36,916 nucleotides of DNA from JABMPU01 sp964457455 (GTDB lineage: Bacteria; Cloacimonadota; Cloacimonadia; Cloacimonadales; TCS61): positions 1 to 36,916 of the forward strand of contig CAYWJN010000016.1 of the NCBI GenBank assembly GCA_964457455.1. Direction: 5' to 3'. Of the stretch, positions 25,315 to 33,799 are shown piece by piece. Within the stretch, counting starts at the first letter, position 1. Every line of letters begins with the position of its first letter. The position numbers and the translations under genes were made by a program. A model generated the notes under the pieces. The model ran no database searches. It was given only the letters and a program-made list of their open reading frames with translations, and was not told where the DNA came from.

Positions 25315-28300
25315 ATGATAATCGATTCACGTTATAAAGTAGTTGAAGAACTTTTAGTTGGCTTGTGGGCAACACTTTACAAAGTAAAAGATATCCGCAC
25401 AAATAAAATTTATTCTTTGAGATTATTTCATACATTGGATGCAAAGAGTTTATACGAAAAATTTTCAGCAGAAAATATGCATCATATCACTAAAATTCAA
25501 CATCCGAATTTGCTTCACGTATTGGATTTTGGTAATTTTGGAGAACATATTTATTATATAAGTGAAAATTTTGAAGGCAAAACTCTGATAGATTTCAAAT
25601 TCAAATCTTCAAATCTTGAATTTCTCTATGATATTGTTGTTCAGATTTGTTTTGCTTTGAATGCACTTCATTCACAAAAGATCATTCATCAGGACCTCAA
25701 ACCCAGAAATGTGATTTACAAAATCAAAAACAACAAACCGGAAGTGAAAGTTACAGGTTATGGATTCACCAAAATTGATATTGCGAAAAATCAGCAGAAA
25801 GTAAGCGGAACCCTGCCCTACATCGCTCCTGAGATATATCTTGGCAAAGGAGCAGTTCCTCAAAGCGATTTCTATTCTCTGGGTGTCATTCTTTATAAAA
25901 TCACTACAGGTACTTTGCCTTACACGATTGAACAAATATCAGATTTCATGGTCGGTCGCCAGATAAATCTTTTCCCAAAATTTCCCAGGGAACTGAATGA
26001 GGAAATTCCTTCAGGATTGGAAAAACTGATATTAAAATTGTTAGAAAAAAATCCTGAAGACAGGTTCTTAAATATCGAAAATATTATATCTTATATTAAT
26101 CAAATCCAATTCAAAAAATATCCATTTTCCAGGAAACAATCGATTGTAAACAATATGAAATTCAGCGATTATATTGTTCGTGAGGATTATTCACATCAGT
26201 TGTTGGATTACATTCCCATTATTTCCGAGGACAATGGAAAGCTGATAACTTTGATTGCAGGAAGAGGAGCCGGCAAGAATAATGTTCTGTCTCTTTTTCG
26301 TTATCATTTGCTTACAGATGAATATTATATTTTCAATTATGAATGCAGTTCCCATCAAAAAGATCCGTTTTTTGCTTTAATAAAGGAATTTTACAGCTCA
26401 GTTGAAAACAACGAGAAATTAGCTTCCGATTTATCGATGATTTCCGATAAACTAAAAAAGTATATTTTTGGTTCTGAAGAAATGGCAGCTATGATGGATG
26501 AAAGTGATGAGGAACTCATCCTCGATTTTGAAACTGCTGCAAATTTTGTATTTCACCTTTCCGAAGATAAACCTTTGATTTTTATGATTCGATATGCGGA
26601 ATTAATAACAGATGAGGTTATCGATTTTGTTAATTTTCTCTCTAAAGAGATGATTAATAAACGCATTTTGATAATTCTAAGTATTAATGATCCCAGCAGA
26701 TTGGGAGACTTGAAGTACCCCGTTCAGATGAAAATTGAAGCTCTGGATTTTGAGCAGACAAAAAACTATGTCGAACGATTGCTCAAACAAACTCCTCCTG
26801 ATGATTTTCTGCAAAAGTTGTGTGAACGAGCTTTTGGCAATCCATTTTTTATCGAAAGGATTCTCATTGATTTAACTGATAGAAGACTAATCTGGAAGAA
26901 GAACAAATTCAAATTTGATTATGATTTGGATAAATATAAGCTTCCTGAAAAATTAATTGAAATACTAAAAGAAAAAAGAAGTCATCTTTCAAAACCAAAT
27001 TATCTTCTCTTCCAAAAATTATCTGCAGTTTACACTCCTCTCTCAAAAAATTTAGCTCGTTTCATTTTGGATATCTCCAATAAAGAATTGTTCTTTCTTA
27101 TGAAAGATGGTTTGAATAATGAAATTTTAAAGGAAAAAGATGAATATTTTTATTTTGCTTTCCAGGAAATTCAGCAGTGGTTTCAGACAGAATGCTCCCA
27201 AAAAGAGAGAAAAACAATTTCAAAAAAAGTCATCAAATACTTTGCGGATAAGAATATAACTCAAATTCCAATAATGCAGGGAATAATAAAACAGGCAGAG
27301 CTGGCAGAAAACATTCGTAAAATCCGTAAATTCAGATTAATGTTGATAAAACTTTATGCAGATAAAGGAGAACAGGAAAAAGCATTTGATGAAATATGCA
27401 TAATATTAGAATTAGATTTTTCAGATAAAATCAAAATTTCTGAGAAAGAGATTCGAGAAGATTTGGCTTTGATAATACAAAAATCGGACTGGACAACTGC
27501 AGATAAAATTCCATTAAAACTTCGAGATAATATTCTAAAGATGCCGGATATTTCAGAAAAACACTTGCTTCTGGGAATGTTCTTTTATGAATTGGAAAAA
27601 TTCAAAATTTCTCAATCCAGGTTGAAAAGGGCTTATAAAATCGCTTTAACTGGAAATCAAAAAATCATGGCTTTATTAAAACTGGGCAACACTTATTATT
27701 CTGAGGGAAAAATAGACGAACTTGAGAAAAGTGTAAGTGAATTGGAAAATTATGAGTTAACAGATTATTTTGAAATTCAGTTTAAGGGATTGAAAAGTTT
27801 ATTCCTATTTTCAACAGGAAAAGTAACAGAAGCAATAAACTTGATTGAGGATTATCTTCCTGAAATAAAATCTATTAACGACCCGAATTTCTTCATCAAA
27901 CTGGGAGAATTACATAACTATTTAGCTGTGTTTTATCATAAACAAAAACAATTAAATGAAGCTGATAAAAACTTTCAAATAACCAGAAGAATCTGGGAAA
28001 AGATTAATTATAAACAAAAATTGGGAAAAATTTATAACAACATCGGTGATGTGGCTCTGGTAAAAGGTGACACAAAAACAGCTTTGGAATATTTTCAAAA
28101 AGCTCTTGAAATAAGTGAACAGGTGAATAGTAAGTCCAGCATAATTCACAGCCTTCTCAATCATGGTGAAACTTACATAAAACTCGGTCAATTCGACCTT
28201 TCTGAAAAGTATTTGAAAAAAGCTTTGAATAGAACTCTAAAAATAGAAAACAAACACTTTCTTAATTCCATTATTAATAATCTGGCGATTGCAAAAAGCA

Positions 28301-30753
28301 GAATCCACAATTTCAATTATTATTTCAGTTTTATAAAAAAGAATGTTCCCGAATTAATAGAAGGTAAGATCGAACAGGTTAATCCTCTTATTAAGACTTA
28401 TTTTTATTTTCTCTTTAATATTGGTGATTTTGATAAAATTGAAAACCTGACTACACAATATAAAGATATTTTCCTGGAAGCAAAAGAATACGAATTTTAC
28501 TATCAGATGATTGGTAATCTTCATTTGAAACGAGAAGAATATGATAAAGCTGTTGAGATAATCGAGCAGGCATTCAAATATACTCAGCAAACTCAGAGTG
28601 TTTATGCACAAGCTATTAATTATATTCGTTTTACAGAATGTTATATTGGTTTTGGCGATTATGAAAAAGCACTTGAAATGTCTCAGAAGGCTCAAATTCT
28701 TTGTGAAAAGAATAATTTTGTTTATTGGCAGAAAGTTCTTCAGATTCGCCAGATCAGGGTACAACTTTTGGATGAAAAGATAAACCTGCGAAAACTGATT
28801 CGCGAACTATTGGAAATTCTGGGATTTGTTCATAATCAAAACATGTTCCTTTTAGAAATTGAAGTTTATGAAATTCTTATCCAGATTTATGCAAATTTGA
28901 AGGCAGAAAAGAGAGCCGGATTTTACTTTAGAAAATATAAAGAAAAATTAAAAAAATCTGTGATTGGTCTTTCTGAAAATGAAAAAGAAATTTACTTGAA
29001 TAAAAGTTTCTTTTACCTGGATGATTATCTCAAATTAGATACAATAAAAATTGTTCCAAGATTGGATGAAGGCGTTGAAAACTGGCAGGAAGAAATTTAT
29101 GACATCCTGAAATTAAAAGAAATTAATCGCATTAAATTCTTTATAGATAAGAAAATCCAAAAATTATTTTCTCCATTCTTTTCTGCAATTGTTTTAACAG
29201 ATGAAATCAACAATAAATCAAAACCTTTTTTTGCTGTGAACATTAATGAGAAAAAATTATATTCTGCAAGATACCTGGAAAATATGGATAAATGTATTGA
29301 AACTAACCGGATTTTGCAGAGAAAAATAGGATATGCACACGTCGTTTTTGTTCCGCTGCGAATCAAGGCTGCAAAAGTGGGATGTCTGATAATCGCAGAT
29401 AAAGGTGAACTGGATTTCCAGAAAGCTGAAATTGAAATCCTGAAAATTTTGCATTTTCATCTTACCTCGATTTTGCTGCGAATAAAAGAGTTCGATACTT
29501 TAAACAAGAAAATGGAACTGATGACAAAACTGATTAATATCACCCAGAAGTTCTTCTCGATTTTGGATATTGAAAAACTGGAACAGGAAATGGTTATTTT
29601 TGCACTCGACTTTGTGGGAGCTAGTCGAGGTTTCCTGATTAAAAAGGATAAATTCGAAAACTATGTTTTCAAGGTTGCTTTGGATGATTCTAAACACATT
29701 TTGGATAAATTCACATTTATCAGTAAAGGCGTGTTGAGTGAAATCCAGAAGAATAAACAACCAATATTTTTGCAAAATGCTAAAAATGAAATTGATTTTG
29801 ATGAATATCTCGATTTTGGTGCTGAATTTCTTTCCGTTTATTGTGCTCCGATCATGGTTGAAAATGAGGTTCACGGCTTTTTGTATCTCGATAATTTTAA
29901 TGCTCCCAAAAATAGGATGGAAATAAAACCGGAATTTATGAAATTGCTTCTTACCCAGATTTCCGTGGCAATTAAAAATGCTAATCAATATGAGGTTTTA
30001 AGAAAGAAAAACTATGAGATAAATGCTTTAAACAGCTTGAAAAATGATTTTATGAACATTGTGTCACACGAGTTTAAAACTCCTCTTGTTTCCCTGAAAG
30101 GTTATGTGAACCGATTGAAAAAATCTACAATTGCCAAAACAGAAATGGAAACTATCCAAAAAATTGATAACAGCCTGGAAAGACTTAATATGATTGAAGA
30201 AAATATAATTAACTTTAATAAGTACAAAGTCGTTTCCAAAATTAGCAAAAGTCCGGTTAACCTGAAAGAATTTCTGGAATCGATTGCTGAAGAAGCTAAA
30301 AGCATTTCTAAAGATAGACATATGTTTGTTAAATTGGAATTAGAAAAAGATTTACCTACAGCACTTCTTAACTGGGAAGCATTTCGTTTGATGATTTTCA
30401 ATTTAGTTTTGAATTCCATTCGTTTCACCAAAGATTTTGGCACAATTGTAATCGGAGCAAGACGTTCAGCTTTTGCTCAAGAAGAAATCGATGATAAAGA
30501 AAGCCTCATCTTTTATATTCAGGATAATGGGATCGGAATTCCTGAACATGAGCTTGAAAATGTTTTCCTGAAATTCTATGAATTAACAAATATTTACAGT
30601 CACAGTTCGGGATATACGGAGTTCAGATCGAGCGGGTTAGGATTGGGACTTTCCACTGCTAAACTGATCGTTGAACTTCACGATGGGAAAATCTGGATTA
30701 ACAGCAAAGAAAATGAAGGCACAACAGTTTTTGTAGCTATTCCGATGAAGTAA
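25315..30753 (+). CDS. Giant sensor: Ser/Thr pseudokinase - degenerate AAA-type ATPase - TPR - GAF - histidine kinase
   Basis: A 1812-aa cytosolic protein with no signal or membrane segment. Residues ~7-265 have a Ser/Thr kinase fold, but the VAIK Lys is Arg36, the Gly loop keeps one glycine (LLVGLWATLY), and DFG is GYG (Gly148 for the metal-binding Asp); HQDLKPRN and LPYIAPE remain. Residues ~290-560 look like the AAA_16-type ATPase of such proteins, with Walker A AGRGAGKN (Asn322 for Ser/Thr) and no acidic residues at Walker B (FMIRYAEL). Residues ~740-1180 are TPR-like helical repeats, ~1260-1550 contain GAF-like regions, ~1575-1640 is HisKA with His1585 in IVSHEFKTPL, and ~1690-1812 is HATPase_c with an N box (NLVLN), DNGIGIP and GLGLGLS. 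It resembles the HstK-like hybrid kinases of cyanobacteria. No receiver domain or response regulator is nearby. Confidence 0.92.
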   Translation: MIIDSRYKVVEELLVGLWATLYKVKDIRTNKIYSLRLFHTLDAKSLYEKFSAENMHHITKIQHPNLLHVLDFGNFGEHIYYISENFEGKTLIDFKFKSSNLEFLYDIVVQICFALNALHSQKIIHQDLKPRNVIYKIKNNKPEVKVTGYGFTKIDIAKNQQKVSGTLPYIAPEIYLGKGAVPQSDFYSLGVILYKITTGTLPYTIEQISDFMVGRQINLFPKFPRELNEEIPSGLEKLILKLLEKNPEDRFLNIENIISYINQIQFKKYPFSRKQSIVNNMKFSDYIVREDYSHQLLDYIPIISEDNGKLITLIAGRGAGKNNVLSLFRYHLLTDEYYIFNYECSSHQKDPFFALIKEFYSSVENNEKLASDLSMISDKLKKYIFGSEEMAAMMDESDEELILDFETAANFVFHLSEDKPLIFMIRYAELITDEVIDFVNFLSKEMINKRILIILSINDPSRLGDLKYPVQMKIEALDFEQTKNYVERLLKQTPPDDFLQKLCERAFGNPFFIERILIDLTDRRLIWKKNKFKFDYDLDKYKLPEKLIEILKEKRSHLSKPNYLLFQKLSAVYTPLSKNLARFILDISNKELFFLMKDGLNNEILKEKDEYFYFAFQEIQQWFQTECSQKERKTISKKVIKYFADKNITQIPIMQGIIKQAELAENIRKIRKFRLMLIKLYADKGEQEKAFDEICIILELDFSDKIKISEKEIREDLALIIQKSDWTTADKIPLKLRDNILKMPDISEKHLLLGMFFYELEKFKISQSRLKRAYKIALTGNQKIMALLKLGNTYYSEGKIDELEKSVSELENYELTDYFEIQFKGLKSLFLFSTGKVTEAINLIEDYLPEIKSINDPNFFIKLGELHNYLAVFYHKQKQLNEADKNFQITRRIWEKINYKQKLGKIYNNIGDVALVKGDTKTALEYFQKALEISEQVNSKSSIIHSLLNHGETYIKLGQFDLSEKYLKKALNRTLKIENKHFLNSIINNLAIAKSRIHNFNYYFSFIKKNVPELIEGKIEQVNPLIKTYFYFLFNIGDFDKIENLTTQYKDIFLEAKEYEFYYQMIGNLHLKREEYDKAVEIIEQAFKYTQQTQSVYAQAINYIRFTECYIGFGDYEKALEMSQKAQILCEKNNFVYWQKVLQIRQIRVQLLDEKINLRKLIRELLEILGFVHNQNMFLLEIEVYEILIQIYANLKAEKRAGFYFRKYKEKLKKSVIGLSENEKEIYLNKSFFYLDDYLKLDTIKIVPRLDEGVENWQEEIYDILKLKEINRIKFFIDKKIQKLFSPFFSAIVLTDEINNKSKPFFAVNINEKKLYSARYLENMDKCIETNRILQRKIGYAHVVFVPLRIKAAKVGCLIIADKGELDFQKAEIEILKILHFHLTSILLRIKEFDTLNKKMELMTKLINITQKFFSILDIEKLEQEMVIFALDFVGASRGFLIKKDKFENYVFKVALDDSKHILDKFTFISKGVLSEIQKNKQPIFLQNAKNEIDFDEYLDFGAEFLSVYCAPIMVENEVHGFLYLDNFNAPKNRMEIKPEFMKLLLTQISVAIKNANQYEVLRKKNYEINALNSLKNDFMNIVSHEFKTPLVSLKGYVNRLKKSTIAKTEMETIQKIDNSLERLNMIEENIINFNKYKVVSKISKSPVNLKEFLESIAEEAKSISKDRHMFVKLELEKDLPTALLNWEAFRLMIFNLVLNSIRFTKDFGTIVIGARRSAFAQEEIDDKESLIFYIQDNGIGIPEHELENVFLKFYELTNIYSHSSGYTEFRSSGLGLGLSTAKLIVELHDGKIWINSKENEGTTVFVAIPMK

Positions 30754-30758
30754 TGTAA

Positions 30759-30778
30759 CTCAAAGCTCCTGCTTTGAG
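30759..30778. repeat. Palindrome of the GCTCC[A/T]GC family
   Basis: CTCAAAGC-TCCT-GCTTTGAG directly after the sensor kinase stop: an 8-bp perfect stem with a four-base loop. It is followed by AAAG rather than T, so it is not a standard terminator. Compare 2759-2780 and 18271-18282. Confidence 0.6.
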
Positions 30779-30868
30779 AAAGTAAAAAAGGAAAAAGCAA
30801 AAAGTAAAAAAAATAATCGAAACCCTTGACATTAAAATAAGTTTTAAATTTTTCAAAAATTGTATAGA

Positions 30869-31139
30869 GTGCAGCTTAATGGTGCAAAAGTAAAAGGGAA
30901 TCCCGTTAAAGTCGGGAGCGGTCTCCGCCACTGTAAGCAGAAGAATATACCCACGAAATACGCGAAAAAACACGAAAATAATATCCGTGTAAATCCGTAA
31001 GCAAAAAATTCGAGTCACTGTCCCGCACCTATTTTGAAAAATAGGTGCGGGACGGGAAGGCTCGGATAATTAGATTAATCTGCAAGCCAGGAAACCTGCC
31101 ATTTAAGTTTTTTACGTAAACTTCGGGGGAAAGCTTTGC
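30869..31139 (+). promoter_or_regulatory. Cobalamin riboswitch
   Basis: The conserved core is present in order: GGTGCAAAAG and AAAGGGAATCCCGTTAAAGTCGGGAGCGGTCTCCGCCACTGTAAGC (30881-30937), GAGTCACTG (31012-31020), GGGAAGGC (31054-31061), and the B12 box AAGCCAGGAAACCTGCC (31084-31100). The P1 helix pairs GTGCAGCTT (30869-30877) with AAGCTTTGCG (31131-31140). The variable parts are large: 30948-30979 is a copy of a dispersed repeat and 31020-31053 a perfect 16-bp hairpin. A TTGACA at 30826 may be part of its promoter, but I see no matching -10. It should repress the downstream btuF-btuC genes when adenosylcobalamin or methylcobalamin is plentiful. Confidence 0.95.
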
Positions 31140-31151
31140 GTGAAAAACGGG

Positions 31152-31206
31152 AAAATCCTTTTATTTTAAAGGCATTAAGCTAATAAAAAAAAAGGATTTT
31201 TTTTTG
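31152..31206 (+). promoter_or_regulatory. Expression-platform hairpin sequestering the btuF ribosome site
   Basis: AAAATCCTTTT (31152-31162) pairs perfectly with AAAAGGATTTT (31190-31200), extended by five more pairs after one mismatch, and is followed by TTTTT. The only Shine-Dalgarno-like sequence before the TTG start, AAGGA (31192-31196), lies in the right arm, so the hairpin would block translation. The T-run lets it double as a weak terminator (only three G-C pairs). Confidence 0.6.
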
Positions 31207-32028
31207 AAAAAGAGAAATTTACTTTATATTTTTTTTAGTTTTCTTATATTCATTTCTTGTAAAGACAATCAACCTTCACAGGAAATTCGATATATTATAA
31301 CATCTCCTGAAGTAGCTGAAATTGTTGCATTAATTGGTAGTACTGAAAATATTGTAGGAGTTACAACAGAATGTAATTTTCCCACAGGACTAAAAAAAAA
31401 ACCTAAAGTAGGCACTTTTGGGAAAGTCGATTTCGAAAAGATTATTGAGCTCAAACCAACAATTGTTTTTATTTCCGGTTTAGAACAAAAACATCTCGCA
31501 GCAGAATTGAACAAGTTGAATATCAAGACTGAACTTATTTATCCAAAATCAATCGCAGAAATGATTTCATCCATCAGAAAAATCGGGACTCTGCTCGATA
31601 AAGAAAAAAGAGCAAACTTCATCGCAGACAGCCTTCAAACCCGAATTAACCAGTTAACCGATTCAACCGATTCCCCAGAAGTTTACATCGAAATCTACGG
31701 TAACCCAATAATGAGTGTTTCAGATAATTCATTTATTGGTGAAATAATTCAGCTTGCCGGAGGAAATAATATTTTTGCTCATTTGCCCAGAGATTACAGC
31801 AGAATCAAACCGGAAGATGTGATTCTGGCAGATCCTGAAATAATTCTTTTAACTTATCCCGGAATAACAGCTAACCAAGTGATAGAAAGGAAAGGTTGGA
31901 ATGTTATTTCAGCTTGCCGAACTAACCGTATTTACACAGTTGAAGATATAAATCCTGACTTGATTCTGAGAGCTTCTCCGCGAATTATTGAAGGTATAAA
32001 ACTGTTGCATAAGGCTTTTTATGAATAG
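31204..32028 (+). CDS. btuF: Cobalamin/corrinoid ABC transporter substrate-binding lipoprotein (BtuF-like)
   Basis: A 274-aa lipoprotein: hydrophobic leader and lipobox FISC (Cys19), then a class III periplasmic-binding fold. Family blocks are TSPEVAEIVALIGSTENIVGV, PKVGTFGKVDFEKIIELKPT and VFISGLEQK in the first lobe, and SFIGEIIQLAGGNNIFA, the long helix SIAEMISSIRKIGTL and SRIKPEDVILADPEIILL in the rest. The start is TTG at 31204; no ATG or GTG gives the leader, and the AAGGA site is 7 nt upstream. The cobalamin riboswitch directly upstream shows that the ligand is a corrinoid rather than iron-siderophore. Its stop overlaps the permease gene by 8 nt. Confidence 0.9.
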   Translation: MKKRNLLYIFFSFLIFISCKDNQPSQEIRYIITSPEVAEIVALIGSTENIVGVTTECNFPTGLKKKPKVGTFGKVDFEKIIELKPTIVFISGLEQKHLAAELNKLNIKTELIYPKSIAEMISSIRKIGTLLDKEKRANFIADSLQTRINQLTDSTDSPEVYIEIYGNPIMSVSDNSFIGEIIQLAGGNNIFAHLPRDYSRIKPEDVILADPEIILLTYPGITANQVIERKGWNVISACRTNRIYTVEDINPDLILRASPRIIEGIKLLHKAFYE

Positions 32029-32941
32029 GAAATTTCTGGTTTTATTAATTCTGATTTTCGTTGTAATTTTAGTATATTTTTACCTTAATTTTGGAACTTC
32101 ATCAAAGCATATTATTCTTTCTGTTAGATTACCGCGAATTTTATTAGCTTTTTTAACCGGTTTCATTTTGGCAGGAGTTGGTTTCTCCTTCCAGATAATG
32201 TTGAATAATCCTTTAGCCGAACCATATATTTTGGGGATTTCTTCCGGTGCTGCTTTGGGAAGCATCCTCGCTGGAGTCATGGGTTTATATTTATTCATGC
32301 CTGTTTTTGGTTTTGCAGGAGCAATTTTAACAATGATTTTAGTCTGGTTTCTTTCGCATCTCGGAGGATTTTTCAATAACACAAAACTGCTTCTTTCAGG
32401 CATTATTGTTGGTATGTTTTTTTCTGCTTTCATCTCTTTGGTGATGTATTTTAATCAGCAGGATATCGGCAATATCATAAATGTTCTGATGGGAAACCTG
32501 GGACACATTTTCAGCAATACCGAGTGGAAAATCTTTCTGGGTGTTTTTTCGATTTCAATTTTATTGATGCTCTATTTATTCTCTCTCTCAAACCAGCTAA
32601 CTATCCTCACAACAGGAGATTTGGTAGCTACCAGTCTGGGAATCGATATTAAAAAATTACGCAGAAAAATATTCGTGATCAGTTCGCTTCTTACCGGAAT
32701 AACCGTAGCTTATGCCGGCATTATCGGTTTTATTGGATTGGTTGTTCCTCATCTAATCCGAATGATTTTGAAAGGGAATAAAAGGTTCAGTATGATTTTC
32801 TCTGCTTTTGGTGGCGCAGTTCTTCTTATTTTCTGCGATTTATTAGCAATGCACATTGCTGTAATTGAATTACCTGTTGGAGTGATTACTGCCTTTATAG
32901 GCTGTCCTTTCTTTGTATTTATTATGACTAAAAGTAAGTAG
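32021..32941 (+). CDS. btuC: Cobalamin ABC transporter permease (BtuC/FecCD family)
   Basis: A 306-aa integral membrane protein with 9-10 hydrophobic segments, slightly short for FecCD. Conserved blocks: LPRILLAFLTGFILAGVG, LAEPYILGISSGAALGS, GLVVPHLIRMILKGNKR (the coupling-helix region that contacts the ATPase) and ELPVGVITAFIGCPFFVFIM at the C-terminus. It works as a homodimer with the BtuD-like ATPase at 35478 and the BtuF-like protein just upstream. Its start overlaps the btuF stop (ATG within GGCTTTTTATGAATAG), so translation is coupled. The pair is under riboswitch control. Confidence 0.93.
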   Translation: MNRKFLVLLILIFVVILVYFYLNFGTSSKHIILSVRLPRILLAFLTGFILAGVGFSFQIMLNNPLAEPYILGISSGAALGSILAGVMGLYLFMPVFGFAGAILTMILVWFLSHLGGFFNNTKLLLSGIIVGMFFSAFISLVMYFNQQDIGNIINVLMGNLGHIFSNTEWKIFLGVFSISILLMLYLFSLSNQLTILTTGDLVATSLGIDIKKLRRKIFVISSLLTGITVAYAGIIGFIGLVVPHLIRMILKGNKRFSMIFSAFGGAVLLIFCDLLAMHIAVIELPVGVITAFIGCPFFVFIMTKSK

Positions 32942-33054
32942 TTCTTTTCTTCACTCTCGTTTCCAGCCGAACAAAGTGAGACCTGCGAAGCTCACCGCCC
33001 AGCTTGGGAATGGGATGAAAAAATTTGTTCTTTATAAACGCATATTGTGGGATG

Positions 33055-33178
33055 AGAACACGTAAACACGTGAATTAGTGAATTCGTGAACCCGTGAATT
33101 CGTGAACCTCTGAATTCGTGAACCTCTGAACCTTGAACCCAGAACCCAGAACCTTGAACTTTGAACCTTGAACCCAGC
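33055..33178. repeat. Degenerate tandem array of GTGAATTCGTGAAC / GAACCTTGAACC units
   Basis: From 33055 the sequence drifts from ACACGTAAACACGTGAATT through GTGAATTCGTGAACC units (33079-33130) to short GAACCTTGAACCCAGAACC units up to the iscU stop. On the minus strand this is the 3' region of the Fe-S operon, and no terminator is seen there. The spacer between btuC and this array holds a GTGAG/CTCAC hairpin at 32976-32995. Confidence 0.65.
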
Positions 33179-33799
33179 TCACATCGTGATCTTCACTTCC
33201 TTGATTTCTTTAAATTTTTCCAGATGTTCACGAATTTCTTCAGCAACGTTCTCACGATATTTATCAAATTTTGGGATGTCCAAATCAATGATTACTACAC
33301 CATTCTCAAAACCAGCATATTTCACCATTTTCAAAGTTATGATATCTTCTCCGACCTGTGGGTAGATTACTTTTTTCAGTTCCTCCACGATTGTATTCTT
33401 ACTAAAAACAGCTTCTTCTGCCAGGTTGTGTTTGATTTCATAATTCGTGATTGCTTTACGCAAAGTATCAACTGCCAGGACGGAGCAATGCATTTTTATC
33501 GGAGGTAAACCGCCCAAAGCTTCAGCAGCATCTTTCCAGCCAATTGTCTTTGCTTGTTCGAGGGTTTTACCTTTTGCCATATCAGTGATTATTGAAGCTG
33601 TTGCTATGTTGGATGCACATCCATAAGATTGAAATTTGATGTCTTCGATTATGTGTGTTTCGGAATTTACATTCAGATAGATAGAAACTTGGTCTCCACA
33701 AGCCGGACTTCCTTCTGTAGCAGTTGCATCAGGATTTTCCAACTTTCCAACATTGTGCGGTTTCATAAAATGGTCTAAAACTTTTTGTGAATATTGCAT
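33179..33799 (-). CDS. IscU/NifU-type Fe-S scaffold fused to a MIP18-like (DUF59) domain
   Basis: A 206-aa protein. Residues 1-125 are a full IscU scaffold with the three cluster cysteines in PACGDQ (Cys34), YGCASN (Cys61) and HCSVLA (Cys105), plus Asp36. Residues ~135-206 (VEELKKVIYPQVGEDI, then VVIIDLDIP and VAEEIREHLEKFKEIKEVKI) have the order of a MIP18/DUF59 domain, the family of SufT and Cia2, rather than the C-x-x-C NifU C-terminal domain. It assembles Fe-S clusters from sulfur given by the desulfurase next to it; the second domain may aid transfer to targets (inferred). The ATG overlaps the desulfurase stop by 1 nt (TAATG) after CGAGGAGAAA. Confidence 0.88.
   Translation of the reverse strand: MQYSQKVLDHFMKPHNVGKLENPDATATEGSPACGDQVSIYLNVNSETHIIEDIKFQSYGCASNIATASIITDMAKGKTLEQAKTIGWKDAAEALGGLPPIKMHCSVLAVDTLRKAITNYEIKHNLAEEAVFSKNTIVEELKKVIYPQVGEDIITLKMVKYAGFENGVVIIDLDIPKFDKYRENVAEEIREHLEKFKEIKEVKITM

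Noticed and set aside
30826..30868. TTGACA (30826) with TATAGA (30863) as riboswitch promoter
   Set aside because: Spacing of 31 nt is far too long; closer -10 candidates in the AT-rich stretch are not distinctive.
33055..33178. CRISPR array
   Set aside because: The units are short and contiguous, with no regular repeat-spacer alternation, and no cas gene is in the window.
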